NCBI RefSeq assembly: GCF_036370855.1
Contig: NC_088098.1
Span: 204,521,336-204,585,335, forward strand
Length of the DNA stretch: 64,000 nucleotides
From: Dromaius novaehollandiae
Lineage: Eukaryota; Chordata; Aves; Casuariiformes; Dromaiidae
Reading direction: 5' to 3'
Position numbers and translations under genes: made by a program. Position 1 is the stretch's first letter. Every line of letters begins with the position of its first letter. A model generated the notes under the pieces. The model saw only the letters and a list, made by a program, of their open reading frames with translations, was not told the DNA's origin and ran no database searches. Of the stretch, positions 1-12,615 are shown piece after piece.

Positions 1-996
1 AGTCAGGTTGGAATACTGATCTGAATTTCTGAAGGTTAGAATTTCCTTTGTAACCAGTGACAAAACTCCCTTTGGTCTCATGGGGCAAAATTTAATCTTG
101 TATTTGTTGTTGCAATTCATTCAGATCAGAATGCAGCTTTGTAAAATTAGCCCATGTTATTGAATCTTCAGGTTCAGTTTACAAACTTTAGGATGCTATT
201 GTTGCAGTCATTTCAGTTGAAAACTGCCTTCCCAATAGATACATGCAATAAAATTTATTCTGAACAATAAAATCTGAAAGTGAAAAATAAGATATAAGTG
301 CTGCAAAAAAATAAACAATTTTATATATTGGCTGATGTGATTTGTCCTATTTACACACATTCTTAGATAACACTGTGTTAGGGTCTAAATTTGTTTAAAA
401 CATTTTTTGTGTATTTGTATTTAATTAAACTATTTCTTTAACAACATAAAAGTATGGTTGCTGTTAGTGGTAAAATGTTATTTAGACTTGCAGCAAAGTA
501 TTTTAATGCATACTAAATACATTTTCTCAAAACCCAATGACAAGTTTTTATAAAACCTATTGGGCTTAGGAACAAGCAATCTTCAATTTTGCGTTCTCTT
601 TTCAAAGAATAACAAAAATCTGCCAGCTTGTAAAAGAAAACAATTTCAAATCACTATTACTATATAATACTACAATATTTCACATTATTATTTCATCTTA
701 AAATAATAATAAACGCTCTTTTTGGTGGTTAGCATTCAGTTTTGATAGCCTCTAAGGTTTCTTTCAGACCAGCAACGACAGAGTAAACATCCACAATAAT
801 AGCAAATTTGTTACTATTGAAAGACTAACATAAGTACAGAAAATCTGCTTTTTTTTCTCTATATGTATAATCTCTTCCCTTAATTTCAGTAATGTGGTAA
901 TTAAACTGGTAACAAGGTATTTCCTTCAAGCAATTAGAAGCTGAGCCTTTTCTTTATTTTCTTTCTTTTCTTTTTTTAACCTTTTCTGGGTGTAAG
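1..996 (+). other. PGR intron 5, 3' part
   Basis: AT-rich intron. The preceding PGR exon is not present, so it lies left of the window. A long T/C tract ends the intron. Nothing else seen. Confidence 0.85.
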
Positions 997-1127
997 ACAG
1001 AGGATGAAAGAATCATCGTTCTATTCACTGTGTCTATCCATGTGGCAGCTCCCACAGGAATTTGTCAGACTTCAAGTTAGCCAAGAAGAGTTCCTATGTA
1101 TGAAAGCACTTTTACTTCTCAATACAA
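997..1127 (+). CDS. PGR: PGR exon 6 (ligand-binding domain)
   Basis: 131 nt between an acceptor ending TGTAAG (after a long T/C tract) and a donor GTAGGTAG. The first base is the third position of a codon, then CAG AGG ATG begins Q-R-M-K-E-S-S-F. I chose 997 rather than 1001 because it gives 131 nt and restores the conserved Q before RM. The exon covers the middle helices of the ligand-binding domain ([15 protein letters not shown], then [19 protein letters not shown]), which line the steroid pocket. It ends after the first base of the next codon (A), completed by TT of the following exon. Confidence 0.95.
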
Positions 1128-4100
1128 GTAGGTAGAAAATTGTTTTATTTCTGTGTAACATACTACAAATAAAAGTTTAGAGTTTTGAACAATACTGTTT
1201 TACTTGAAAATTACTAAGCTGTCTACTCTAATAAATGGAAAACTTCTTTAGGAAAAAAAATGTTAGTCTTCCAAGACCTAAAAATCTTTTCTTGAATATT
1301 TATAAGAAGCAAATAATCTGTGCTTCTTTGTTGGTTTTGTTCTGTATAACACTGGAGAAATGTTGGATCCAGTTTGACATACAGCTATACTGCATTCTCC
1401 ATTTTCAAAGCAAGTGTGCCATATTTCATCCAGGAAGCTCTTCAGTTTAAACAAATCTACACAGATAAAAACTGCTTACAAGTATTAGAAATACAAACAA
1501 GTATTTAATAAATTGTCAGATTTGTTGACTGAGGGCTTTATTCTGGCCAAGAAGTTAAAGCATGCTTACTCAAAATAAATAAAGGAAGCAGGCATGTCCA
1601 ACGAGACTAACTTCTCCTATTTGTAAAATGGTCAAGCTTAGCCCAGATATCAGCATATGAAAATGTTGTTGTGTTTAGTTGTTTGTCTGAGAGCAAATCT
1701 GTGATCACTCTAATCATACACGTCTTTTTAAGATCCCAGCATACACAGTGGCTTTCCACTTTAACTGGGAAATATGGAAGTGGATGAAGTTCGCTTCTGA
1801 ACCCCTTTCTAAAATACTAAGAAGTACATCTGCTGAGACCATAATTGTCAGTGATGAATATCCAGATAAGAAGTTTTAAAATGGTACAGCTGTTCTTAGA
1901 AATGAGACAAACAACTTCTAAAACTATATTTGTAAGAATGGTGAGGTTTGGTTTTCTGCGTACCTGCTGAGTGGGAGAAGAGACATGTGAATCGTGCATA
2001 ACCTATTTCTTGGTTGTGCAAAGTTTCAGTAGAAGATAAAGAACTAAAATTTATTCCTTCTTAAGCTGTTCTTGGCTGGTATTTACATAAGCTCATGCTT
2101 AAAATATCAGCCAACAACAGAACGTAATGTTAGCTCATATAAATATAAAAATTACTAAAATAATAGCAAAATCAATACACTCTGCTAAGCAATAAAAATA
2201 ATGTGGACCAAAGTTCCTCTCTGGTATAACTCCAGTTGCTTTGTTGGAATTGTTCGGTGTTGAACATATTCTTATTTTAAATGTGTTCCACGTCTTTTTC
2301 ATCACAAAAAGAACTCCTTTGTCTATCTGACTATTGGAGAGAAGTCTTACATTTCAGTGAAATTCAGATACATTTGTGATATTCCAGCGTTCTGCTACAA
2401 TCCCACAAAGCTCAAATCGTAATGGATTTTTTCAAAAAATGCTGCAAAGGTCCATTCCCTCTCAATTATGAGTGCATCATTTTAACAGTATTCATCAAGC
2501 TACCATTCTTTATCAGCTGCACTCCTCTCAGAAATTAATTTCTAAGAGGATGTATATAAGCAGCAAAGGAATTAAAAAAATGAGTATTTCTGCCAATGAA
2601 TTTTGCTTTTTGTTCTCTTCTGCACTTATTGTCTTATAGGAAAAACAATTTGTCAGATCTTTGGGAAAAGGAGCACACCTAACCATTGCTGCTGAGACAT
2701 TTAGTAAACTTTGGTACTGTATAAATATAATACTTTCCACAAAACTATGCTCAAAAAAGCCATATAACCTAATCCTTTCTATAAAGTGCTCGTTTAAGAG
2801 TTTTGTTATTTTAGTCGTGGTATTCACCCTAATCCTTTTCAAATGTGAAAGTATGACCATTTCAAGCTTTCATATACTAACAGTAAACCCAGTCCTAAAT
2901 GTTAGTCTCTCGTTCTGTCTTATATTTAATCATTTAGATGAACTAATTTTTGCTTTTTATATAATTTCAAAGAAACAATAGTTTGCATTAAACATAACTA
3001 AATGACAATCTCAATACATTTCTAATCCTGAATGGAAATGCCAGCCTAAGTTTTAACATTCTTTTCAAACTTACATTTTTCCCCTCAGTTTGCTATAGCT
3101 TAGACTTTCTTTATTTTTATTGTACTTGCGACATTTTAAAGCTGTCTCGAAAGAAGAATTAATCTTTGCAGAAAGTGGACCAACTTTTTTATTTTCTACA
3201 TTTTTTTCCTTTTTACAGTTCCCTATTTACTACATGTAATGTGCTGTGTTGTAGTAGTGCCCCAAAAGTTCTAAATAGTGCTTCATCTAGCAAAGGCTAC
3301 ACATGTCTAGGAAGTATTACTATGAATAGTTCAAAAAGAATATAATTTAAGAAAGCAGAACTGTGCCAGAAAAGAGAAAAATAATCATATAATAAGTTCA
3401 GTTCTAGCTTTAACATTTTTCAGACTTTTTAATTTACATTGCATAATCTTGTGTAAGATTTCTGCTGGATTATTGACAATGAATAAAGGTATCAGCATTC
3501 TTTATGTATATTTGGAGGAACAGCACATTTGAGCTACCTTTTTTTTTTAAGTTGAATTTATGCGTGCAAAATCATGTAATTCTGCACTTAATAGCTTAGT
3601 GGAACTTATTGTGATTATACAATATATATGTGGCTGTGTTTTTGCAGAATTCTAGTGAAACAGATCATACATTGCTGGAAGAGATCTTTTAACTTAATTT
3701 ACAAAGGAAATTTAAGGACTTACTGAATTGTTGTTTTAGAGATGTAAGTTAAAGATAGAACCACCTAAACCCATAGGTTCCTAAATTTCATTAGAATCTC
3801 ACTTTATATGAAAAATATTTCATAGGTGCCTATACTTCGCTGTTAGACATGCCTAGAACCACCTAAGCTTTAAAAATTAAGCTGTTCTTTTTCCATGTCA
3901 TAACTTTTGCCAACTTGTCTGTCCTAAGCACGTTGCATTCTCCACAGAATAGAATGTTTCTTCTCCTCCGTTCAGGCCTTCAACTGAGATGTGACAAGCA
4001 CACATTCAGATACCTCCTTTGCCTGTCTGGATTTGAAAGGCAATAATGAGACAAACCAAAGTTCCACCTAGTCTATCATTTTGTCACCATCAGCTGCTGA

Positions 4101-7100
4101 AAGTCAGACTGACAAGACTAACTAATTGGACTACTCTTAGGTATTTTGGGATGAGCCTGCTTTCTGTGGACCCTATCACAATTTTTATTTTCTATTTTTA
4201 TTTTTATTTAAATTTTGTTTTAGGTAGGGCATCAGAACCTGACTTCTATAGCCCAGCTGTGTGCTTTAGTACTTGTCCTACTTACTTTATAGTAAACTTG
4301 CTCTTTTGGGTATGTGTGTCTCTCTCCTTGCCCCAGACTTTCATTTGTCTGAGGAGAGTCTGAGGAAGAACCATCCTTGGCAAACTATATTGTTTCATCT
4401 CTTGGGCAATCTCCTAGGAAATGAGAGACTTATACATAAATCAGAGGAAGGTAGAGATTTGAACTTCTGCTTTGTTAGCTCTCTCTGGACTTGAGATGAG
4501 GGAAACTATTTTTTTATGTTTACCTGAAAGAAATATCTCTTTCCCCATTACCTTCATCTGAGGAACAGTCAGCCAGATATGACTTAGGCAACTGATTTCA
4601 GGACTGGGTATATGATTTTTGAGTGGAGAACAGTGCAACTCTCAGTGCAGGTTTGGGTTTGCTACTTAATTCTCTTTCAGGTTTAGGTCCCACCCCTGTG
4701 CAGCCATCTCCTTTTTGACAGAACTGGGTGGCTTCTGTTTTATGAATCCCATTCTTGGGCATCTAACAATACAGTGCATTGTACAGAGGGCTAGAACACA
4801 CCTTTTCTTTTAATTCCAGTAAGTGACAAATCACCTGAAGTTAGAAGTTAGTGTTGAATGAGTCAATGTCATTGTGAAGCAGTGTTTTTTTAAAGGGGTT
4901 CAAATGAAATCTGCCAGTTGTAAACTCACATCAGGTTGAAGGTATACTAGATACTAAGATAAAAGATAACTGTTATGTGATTTATTTGACTATATGAGCT
5001 AGTCCTCATAAGATTCTTTGAGAGTCCGTGAAGAGAAATAAGTATCTGTAAAGCGAAATTCATCTCTTTCTAAACCTACTTCTAAAACAGTTAACATGCA
5101 TTGTACCCTGGCCTGATTTTCCCCACTAAAAATACAGGCAGCCTTGTCACTAGCTCAGATGGAGATACCTTCACTGTAAATGTCTGAAGTTTGGTGAGCT
5201 AAATCCTTACCCTTATATTTGCTCCCACAGTGTGAAATGTCATTAGCAAGAGAGAAAGGAAAGGGGAAGAAATGTAACAGTTCTTTCAAAAAGAGTATGT
5301 TTGAAACAAGCCCATGTTTTAATAAAATGATTACTATAATGAAGCAAGGACTTAGATTTGATTGCAAGATAGGAATATTTTTTCAAGTTTTCTTATGGGC
5401 CTTTGACAACATATGTTATAAAACTTGTGGATTACTCTCTTCCAAATCAAGGAAAGTAATGGTTGTAGCTTATGCCTCTTTCTTTACTATGCCACCAGCA
5501 GTTATCATCAGCAATCAGATATCATCCTGTCACTAGAAGTCACTAAGAGGTTCGTTTCTTGATGTTCTCTCCATGTCTTCATTTTGGTCATCAAAACTGA
5601 CCCTTAAGAGTAATTTCAACCATTTGCTCCTCCTGCTATCTCCAGCTTGCTATGTATGTTTAATACTCTGAGAGTACATTTATTCTATTAAATAAAGAGG
5701 TTCAAACAGTAAACCTGAGCCCTGGATCCCTTACCATCTGCATTGATAAGAAGTAGTTAGTTCATTCCTTGACTCCATTTTGAGCCACTCAGCTAGATCT
5801 CTTGAAGATAAATCTGCTATAAAGAGGGCTGACCCTCAGCATTGTAAATATGAGCCAATCCATGACACTTTTCCTAAGGTCAGGGGTGGTCCTTCTGGCC
5901 CTCTTCTATTCAGCATATAGGTATAGCTGAAGTTTAAGGCTATTTCTAGACATCAGAAATTAGCACAGTTGGCTGAATGTTGTTGATACATCCTTTTAAC
6001 TATAGTATATCACCGTTTCTTCAGTCATTGCCTAACAGGAAGAAATATGTGCTATATAATAATAAAGTACACAGTGTAATACAGTATAAACTGGTCCTCT
6101 ATTTTAAATCTCTCTCATTATGTTCAGAATAGATTGCAAAACAAGTGCTGCTTTCTTTTTAGTTCCTTTGGAAGGTCTAAGAAGTCAAAGCCAGTTTGAT
6201 GAGATGAGAACAAGCTACATTAGAGAACTGGTGAAGGCAATTGGTTTGCGCCAGAAAGGCGTTGTAGCCAACTCACAACGTTTTTATCAGCTTACAAAAC
6301 TGATGGATTCCATGCACGATGTAAGTTTACTCGTTAATTTGTTTCGCTTTTTATGTCAGAAGGAAGTAATAAGTCTTAAAAGTAATTTTATGGAAGGATG
6401 AAGTGGCATTCTTAAATGAAAAACTATTATAACTGTGTGAGAAAAATGCATTTGGATGTTGTACTATTTCTGCTACTATTAATTATGTTTGTTGGTAGGG
6501 ATGTATGTGTGTGTATATATATTAGTGAATGCTTAAAAACACTTTAAAAATGCAAAGAATAGACAATTCAAATTTTAAAGTCAGACTACTAAGAATTAGG
6601 GAGAGACAATCAAGATTGTTTTTCAACGTAATTGAACTACCAGTTCCTATATATTATAAGCAATTTTTAAGTATTTGTCTATATTTTGGAAGTGACTAAT
6701 CTTTGACAGCTCTAATAATGAAGTAGACATTCATAAAGGTTTTAAAAGATGAAACTGAACCCTTTCCACATCCCTGAGATTCTAACATACATCCTATTGG
6801 CTTAACATTTATTAAAGCAGAGGAATGAGTGACATTCTGTATAAACCTGTATCCATGTGACTATTATTTTGTAATGGCTTGCATATCTCTGCAAGAGAGG
6901 CAAAAGCAGAGGTACAGGACAACACTTGGCAATTTTAGCAAGTACTTGAGGAATGTGTTAAGATAGTCTAGGAAGATTCCTTTTGAGTTCTATGCTGGTT
7001 GAGAAGGACTTAGAATCTCAGGGAAAGATGGTGTGTTGTGTGCATTCTTCTGCATTCACCAAATCTGTATTTTATTTTCATTCTTTGTGAGTAAATATCA

Positions 7101-8634
7101 TCTAAAACCTTTTATTATCACTAGTTATGCCTTTTGATAGGAAAAAAGAAAACACAATAACTTGAAGATCTATTTATTGGAGTTAAGAGAGGTGACAATA
7201 GTGATAATTATGTGGTTCACCAGGTAGTCTGGAATCTTTTGATCCACTGCACAAACCTCTCCATGAACTTCTGCCATCCACAGAAATCTTTTTCACAGTT
7301 TAGATATTGTACCTTCTCAGATAAGAGCACAAGGAGAATGAGACAAGTAAGAAAAGCATCCTTACATGCTAAGGTAGACAACAGAGAATGCTGAACGGGA
7401 GAAGGAGCTTAACTTCAAGTATTTAATGGTAGTCAGACTCCAGTCTTCACTTGGGACTGTCAGTGCCAAACCCTTCCCTGCAGTTGGAGTTCAGTCAGTC
7501 ACCTTACGCTTGCAAAAAGAAGTCCTGTCCAGTCTATTACTCATGATAGCCCTGTGCTCAAGGAGCCTGTTTGGGTGTATCTTTCTTGGGATGAAAGGTC
7601 TTCCCACCTTACTTGTAGTAAGAATTTGCAATCTGAGTCTCACAGCATCCAGAAGAGAACTCTGGGCTACTGGCTGTAGAGTCAATCTCTTCATTTTGAA
7701 TACTGATGCAAAATAGCCTCAATGGGAGCAAATAAGTGAGACTTGCTGCAAAATATCAAGCAGAGTGATGTTCAGCGTAGTGTTTGGGACATACAGTATC
7801 TTAGTTCAAGTCCCTATTCCAGCTCAGGTTGACAGAGATGGGAGATAAAAGAAAGAGATATGTCATCACCCTGGAGGAACTACATAGTGTTAAGGCCTAG
7901 GGTGACAGAAATAGTATGATCTTTGACAACATAAAGGACACAAATGTAAAAGAAAAACTGCTATAAACTTGAAACTTCTCAGTTAAAAAAGGTAGAAGAA
8001 GTGAAAGAGTGAATTTTATTAAGCAGTTACTTTGAAAGGTCAAGGGCTTATGAAGTTTAATGTTTGTGACATACCCAGATATGGTCGTAATTAGAACCAT
8101 GGAAAAGCTCACAAGGAAACAATAAATTCTGTCCTCCAAGCATCAAGGCATGTTGAACATCAGGATAAAATAGAATATCCAATAGTTGTTTAGTAAGTGC
8201 CATTGTTCATGTTGCATGTCATTAATGAAGATGATACTACTTTCTAATGACATTAGTGAGTCATTCCTTTTTATATAATGTGTCCTTTAGCTATATTTAT
8301 GATTTTTGCCACGGGAAGATCTTTTGATAGGGAATGCTGAGTACACTTATTAATTCAAGGAATGACAGATAGATGTATAATGATGTGAGCTGAGGGATGT
8401 AGAAGTGATGAACAGCATGTTTATCTGACTACATAACTGATAGCCTGATTTATCATGTTTGTATTTTATTAAATCCAGCTAGTGAAACAGCTCCATCTCT
8501 TCTGTCTGAACACATTTCTCCAATCCCGTGCACTAAGTGTTGAATTCCCTGAGATGATGTCAGAGGTGATTGCTGCCCAGCTCCCCAAGATTCTGGCAGG
8601 GATGGTGAAACCTCTTCTCTTTCACAAAAAGTGA
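997..8634 (+). CDS. PGR: Progesterone receptor, C-terminal part (three last coding exons, 5' partial)
   Basis: Steroid-activated nuclear transcription factor (NR3C3); this part is the ligand-binding domain that holds progesterone, dimerises and recruits coactivators through AF-2. Coding exons are 997-1127, 6163-6320 and 8479-8634, 445 nt, joining in one frame to about 147 codons and a TGA. Exon sizes of 131 and 158 nt equal the sizes I recall for the corresponding exons of steroid receptor genes. Recognisable stretches include [76 protein letters not shown] and the terminal [10 protein letters not shown]. These match the PR family almost residue for residue, with differences typical of birds (for example [11 protein letters not shown] where mammals have LHLYCLNTFIQ). 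The N-terminal domain, the DNA-binding domain and the first part of the ligand-binding domain lie left of the window. Identification is essentially certain; the exact species is not. Confidence 0.97.
1128..6162 (+). other. PGR intron 6
   Basis: Five kilobases of AT-rich intron. Open frames inside it (for example 2661-2981 and 4046-4363) have random, cysteine- and phenylalanine-rich composition and no splice context. No repeat recognised. Confidence 0.85.
6163..6320 (+). CDS. PGR: PGR exon 7 (ligand-binding domain)
   Basis: 158 nt. The acceptor is CTTTCTTTTTAG and the donor is GTAAGTTT. TT completes isoleucine, followed by P-L-E-G-L-R-S-Q. The encoded helices contain [17 protein letters not shown] and [14 protein letters not shown], the region from helix 8/9 into helix 10 of the receptor fold. 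The exon ends in phase 0, directly after GAT. Confidence 0.97.
6321..8478 (+). other. PGR intron 7
   Basis: Two kilobases. Open frames at 7426-7716 and on the reverse strand at 7897-8139 show no family resemblance. No repeat recognised. Confidence 0.85.
8479..8634 (+). CDS. PGR: PGR exon 8, terminal coding part (helices 10-12, stop)
   Basis: Acceptor AAATCCAG, then 51 codons and TGA at 8632-8634. It encodes [13 protein letters not shown] (dimerisation helix 10/11 and pocket residues), [14 protein letters not shown] (AF-2 helix 12) and the short terminal KPLLFHKK tail seen in progesterone receptors. A phenylalanine stands where mammalian receptors have the tyrosine next to the pocket cysteine (LHLFC versus LHLYC). 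Confidence 0.97.
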   Translation, partial: LVKQLHLFCLNTFLQSRALSVEFPEMMSEVIAAQLPKILAGMVKPLLFHKK

Positions 8635-11600
8635 AATGTCTTTTCTCTTATCATAGAGATGATTTCTGGTCATATTTTGTTTGTTTATTTTCGTCAAGAT
8701 TTTGCAATGTCAGGACTTCAGTATATTTGTCATACTTACCCTACCTATTGCTTTATACTTGTAACATACACAATCCATGTAAGTTTGATGTACATATTGT
8801 GAGTTCCTGATTCCTTTTACTGCAAAAATCACAGCAGTTGAAAGAAATGTTTTGTAAACTTGGCTAGGTTGCTGTTTAGATATGCATACAAATGATAATG
8901 AGAAGAGCTTTCAGATTTCTAAGAAGTTATCTTATACATTTTTCTTACTTATTATACATTTTCAAATTTCTTATATGACATGGTGTAAACTTTTTAATAC
9001 ATTATGTGCATGGGTACCTGTGGGCATGTATGTAATACTAAAGATTTTGAAGAAATTAAAATATATATTGCCCACATTTTCTCATGGATATTTCACTTTT
9101 TACTTAGTAATCTGCCTCACAGAAATATCCTTTCAAAATAAGCTGTCCAGATTTAAGTAGATGTCACTGCAGCATCTTCCCGAATAACTAAAGTGCTAGC
9201 AACAAAACATATATTCATATTCTTGTCTGTGCTCATACTGCATTGAAACTCTGAGTTGTGTGCTGTTTTCTACACCATTCAGTGCACTTCTCCTTCAAAA
9301 ATTGGAAAGCTTATGAAAACGTCCAAGTATGTTACGCCAGAACTAATGTGTATGCAAACCCACTCAGCTTTAGTTTGTGCTATTTTCCTTTAAAGTCTGG
9401 CATTTGCTAAAGCTAAATCACTTAGCTATAACCTTAAATTTGTCAGCTTTAAAATTCTGCATTTCAGAAGCTTTAAATTGAAATGTTTTCAGAGAGTGCA
9501 ACTCTTAATAACCTTAATGTTTTGAATCTTAATGTTGAATACTCAGACAACCATTAACATCAAATTATAGAGAGATTAAATGCAAAAAGAAATAAAAAAT
9601 ATGACTACAAAGTTTTTGATACACATCAGGCTCATTTTATTACCATTTTGTAGAGGTAAATATGCTTTAAAGGCATGCTGTTATAATTTGGGTAACTGTA
9701 AAAGAGGAAATGAACTAAATTAGCTTTATTTGTTCAAGGGGAATGTCATATTTTACCATGGAAATGAAATATTTGACTGAAGAATGATAATGTGGTGGTG
9801 TTTTTGCCTTAGGGATGAGTATAAAACAACTCATACATTTGAAGCACTAAATTGTAGATGTATTCAAACAAAATAAAAATGGATACAGCCCAAGAAGAAT
9901 TTATAAGGCTATTACAGTGTGAGACATTTTTGCCAGTCATTACAAATGGTACTGAAGTTCTCTAGCAATGTAGGAGATAGTGAATCATACTGGGGTACTT
10001 GTTAGCCACACATTATGGCTCTTCCCCCCTTACACATTGGATACATCCATCATGTCAGTCGCATGTAACTTGATGTGTATAGATATATCCATGTCATGTG
10101 AGCAAAGTAGAACTGCAGACCCACTGGACAGAAGTTCAGTATTCCTGATTAAATCAGGGTGACCCTCCTTAAAAGTTTAAGTGCTTTTATTTGTTCATAA
10201 AGATTATGTCTTGATTCTTTAAAGAAGAAATGGGAGCTGAGAACTACCATCTAAAAGATAGATCTAGAGATATCTTTGTTATTTATCATTTCCTAAAGCC
10301 ATTCAGGAAAAAAGCTGTGTTACAAATGGGAATAAAAACATTTCAGCTTCTCACATAGTAGTACAAAACCCACGAGAGCTGGGGAAAAGAAACACCTCTA
10401 GATAAAATGGCATAACCGGACTTTCTTGTTAGTTGACTAGGTTCATAATTTTTAACTGCCAAGAGACAACCATTTTTTCAGTACAGTCTGACTTCTAACT
10501 TTGATCTTTAAAGAAATTATGTTTTAATAAATAACACAAAATTCTTTATTTCTGAATAATGAGGCTTTAGTTTCTTGATTTTTATCTGTATTTGCATTCA
10601 GTAATTGTGGAGCTCAGTTTAAAAAAGTTGTTCATTTCAACCATCCAGCTTTTGTGTAATAAAAATATTTTTATGCATTCTCTAGTAAATCAAACATTGC
10701 TGTATGATTTACCATTCAGTAAACAGACATTACTGTTTATATTAACTTGTTAACAGAAACTTCCCACACTAAAAATTACTCCTCTACATCCTAATTCTGA
10801 AATTAGAAAGTGGAACAGTCAATATGCTTGCCTTAAGTATGCCGTAGGTCAGCCTTCATCTGCCTTTTACTCAATTTCTAAAATTTGTTCCAAGTGTCTG
10901 CCATGTCACTGTGTCCCATAAATATAGCAGCTTACTCTGAAATACTCTATATTTGTCTCAAAGGCATCATCCAAAAGAAAGATCAGATGTCTTTTGGGAA
11001 TAAATAGCAAATGAATAGCAAATTATATTTTTTGAAGATCTCTATCTCTCAGAAAAAATTCCCAGAGCATCAGGATCATGATAAATGATGCACTGCACAG
11101 GACTTTCAGGAGGAGTTTGGATACATGTGGCTGCTATATCTTTTGAAAATACTGTATTCATTATTAGGTTGTCTAAAGTTAGACAAAACTATATTAATTT
11201 GAGATTTTCCAGCTTTGAGCCCAGTTTCTAAAACTGCTTTTAGTCTTTATTTTGGTACCATCATTTTCTACAGATTATACTGCTATCATTAACAGTAATC
11301 AAAACACAAGATTTTTTTTCTTCTCCTGCAGAAATTTTATGTGCTGTGACTTTGCAAAACTGCAGCCATATCCAGAGAATTATCAGCAAACTAGTTTTAT
11401 CTAGGAGTTTTTTTTAATCTCTCTGCATTTATATTTGTTTCAAGATGAAGGTATTTTTTAACCTGAAGTTTACAAATAGGTCTAAATAAACAACTTCTAA
11501 GGCTTTTGTGTATATTGAACTAGGTATGAAAAGGCTGCATCATCCTATGTTGCATTTTGCAACTACTAATTACTAGTGGTAAGAGGTTTTGGTGGACAAA

Positions 11601-12477
11601 AAAAGTTTTTGCTCTCTGGCATTTATGATGTGCCTGATTACATTTATAAAGGTTTAGACCTGTTGTCTGTGTAGAAGCTTGCCATATTCTGCAGATTGCA
11701 GGCATAATTTCATTTTTCTGACAGGACACTAGAAGTTATTAATTCTTACGCTAAGTTATGCAAGCTCTGCCTGAAGCTAAGCCTCTCATATTCTGTACAA
11801 TTCATGCCTTTTTGACCCAAGGCCTTCAGTATTGCCTTCTGCTAATATTTAAGTGAAACAAACAAAACCACAAAGTCTTCAACTGCTTACTTTGGTCTCT
11901 ACTGTCATTATTCAGCTTTTAGAAGCATGAATTGTTCAAAAGTATTTATAGTTTTTAAAGATTGTTTTGAAAGTTAAACTGCTTGGCTGGAGCAGCCCCA
12001 GCTGTGTTTGGAATTGGAAAACTGTAGCAATGCAGGACAGAGAATGAGAAACTTCCAGCACCAGCAGGTTGACCTACCCATTCACGCGTGGCCTGGAGTT
12101 GCTTGACTGTCATACCTGCTGTGGGCAAAGAAATTCAGAAGGTCAAACACATAACTCACGTTTTCAAAGATCTCAGCTGGATCAACATTTCTGACATTCA
12201 CTGGGGAGGGAGGATGTTGGTTGTTAACAGCTGTTCCATGACCTTAGGAAATGCAGTCTGGGAATCTTTCAATTGATTTTGAGGTTTTTGGAACAGTCTT
12301 GTTATATGTGTGTATAATAAACTGAAGTTTAGATATTTTTGGCCTCCAGCTGTTCCTTCAGCTGCATTGCAGCTTTATTTTCTAGTGTTATATGTAAAAT
12401 AGAGAGATGAGAATTGAGTTTGTATTTTCTGAACGGTCAATGCCTTAGTGCTTTAATTCTCTGTTGTTTTTTTTTAG
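8635..12477 (+). other. PGR 3' UTR and/or start of intergenic DNA
   Basis: Follows the PGR stop directly. At least five AATAAA signals lie before 10.7 kb and more beyond, and the sequence is AT-rich as in long 3' UTRs. The end of the transcript cannot be placed. A good acceptor-like CTTCTCCTGCAG at 11320-11331 is followed by no convincing coding exon. Confidence 0.6.
9591..9596 (+). terminator. First AATAAA after the PGR stop codon (candidate polyadenylation signal)
   Basis: AATAAA about 960 bases after the PGR TGA. More lie at 9872-9877, 10331-10336, 10526-10531 and 10658-10663. Mammalian PGR has a 3' UTR of many kilobases, so any, several or none of these may be used. Confidence 0.3.
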
Positions 12478-12615
12478 CTACGGAAATATGTCTCTCTCAA
12501 GGATCGTATAATGCATTTGAACAAGGAAACTAACAGAAAGATAAGAAAGATTTTGCTTCTGCAAAGCAGAATCAAAGAGCAAGCACCAAGCCCGCGGGCA
12601 TTACGACAAATCACT
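12478..12615 (+). CDS. Candidate unannotated exon A, charged helical protein of unknown identity
   Basis: I do not recognise this protein. A strong acceptor (CTGTTG, ten T, AG) precedes 138 bases that are open only in the frame beginning CTA CGG; both other frames contain stops within about 50 bases. The segment is richer in GC than its surroundings and ends at a possible donor GTAATT. The translation is highly charged and helical, with LRKYVSLKDRIMHLNKETNR first, then KIRKILLLQSRIKEQ and APSPRALRQIT. It enters and leaves in phase 0. It could be an internal exon of a small + strand gene between PGR and ARHGAP42, an alternative 3' exon reached from PGR exon 7 (also phase 0), or a relic exon. 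Length and composition favour real or recent coding; homology is untested. Confidence 0.4.

Noticed and set aside
11332-11392. Exon-like segment after a strong acceptor CTTCTCCTGCAG
   Set aside because: Open frames are short, no convincing donor follows, and the translation shows no coding character.
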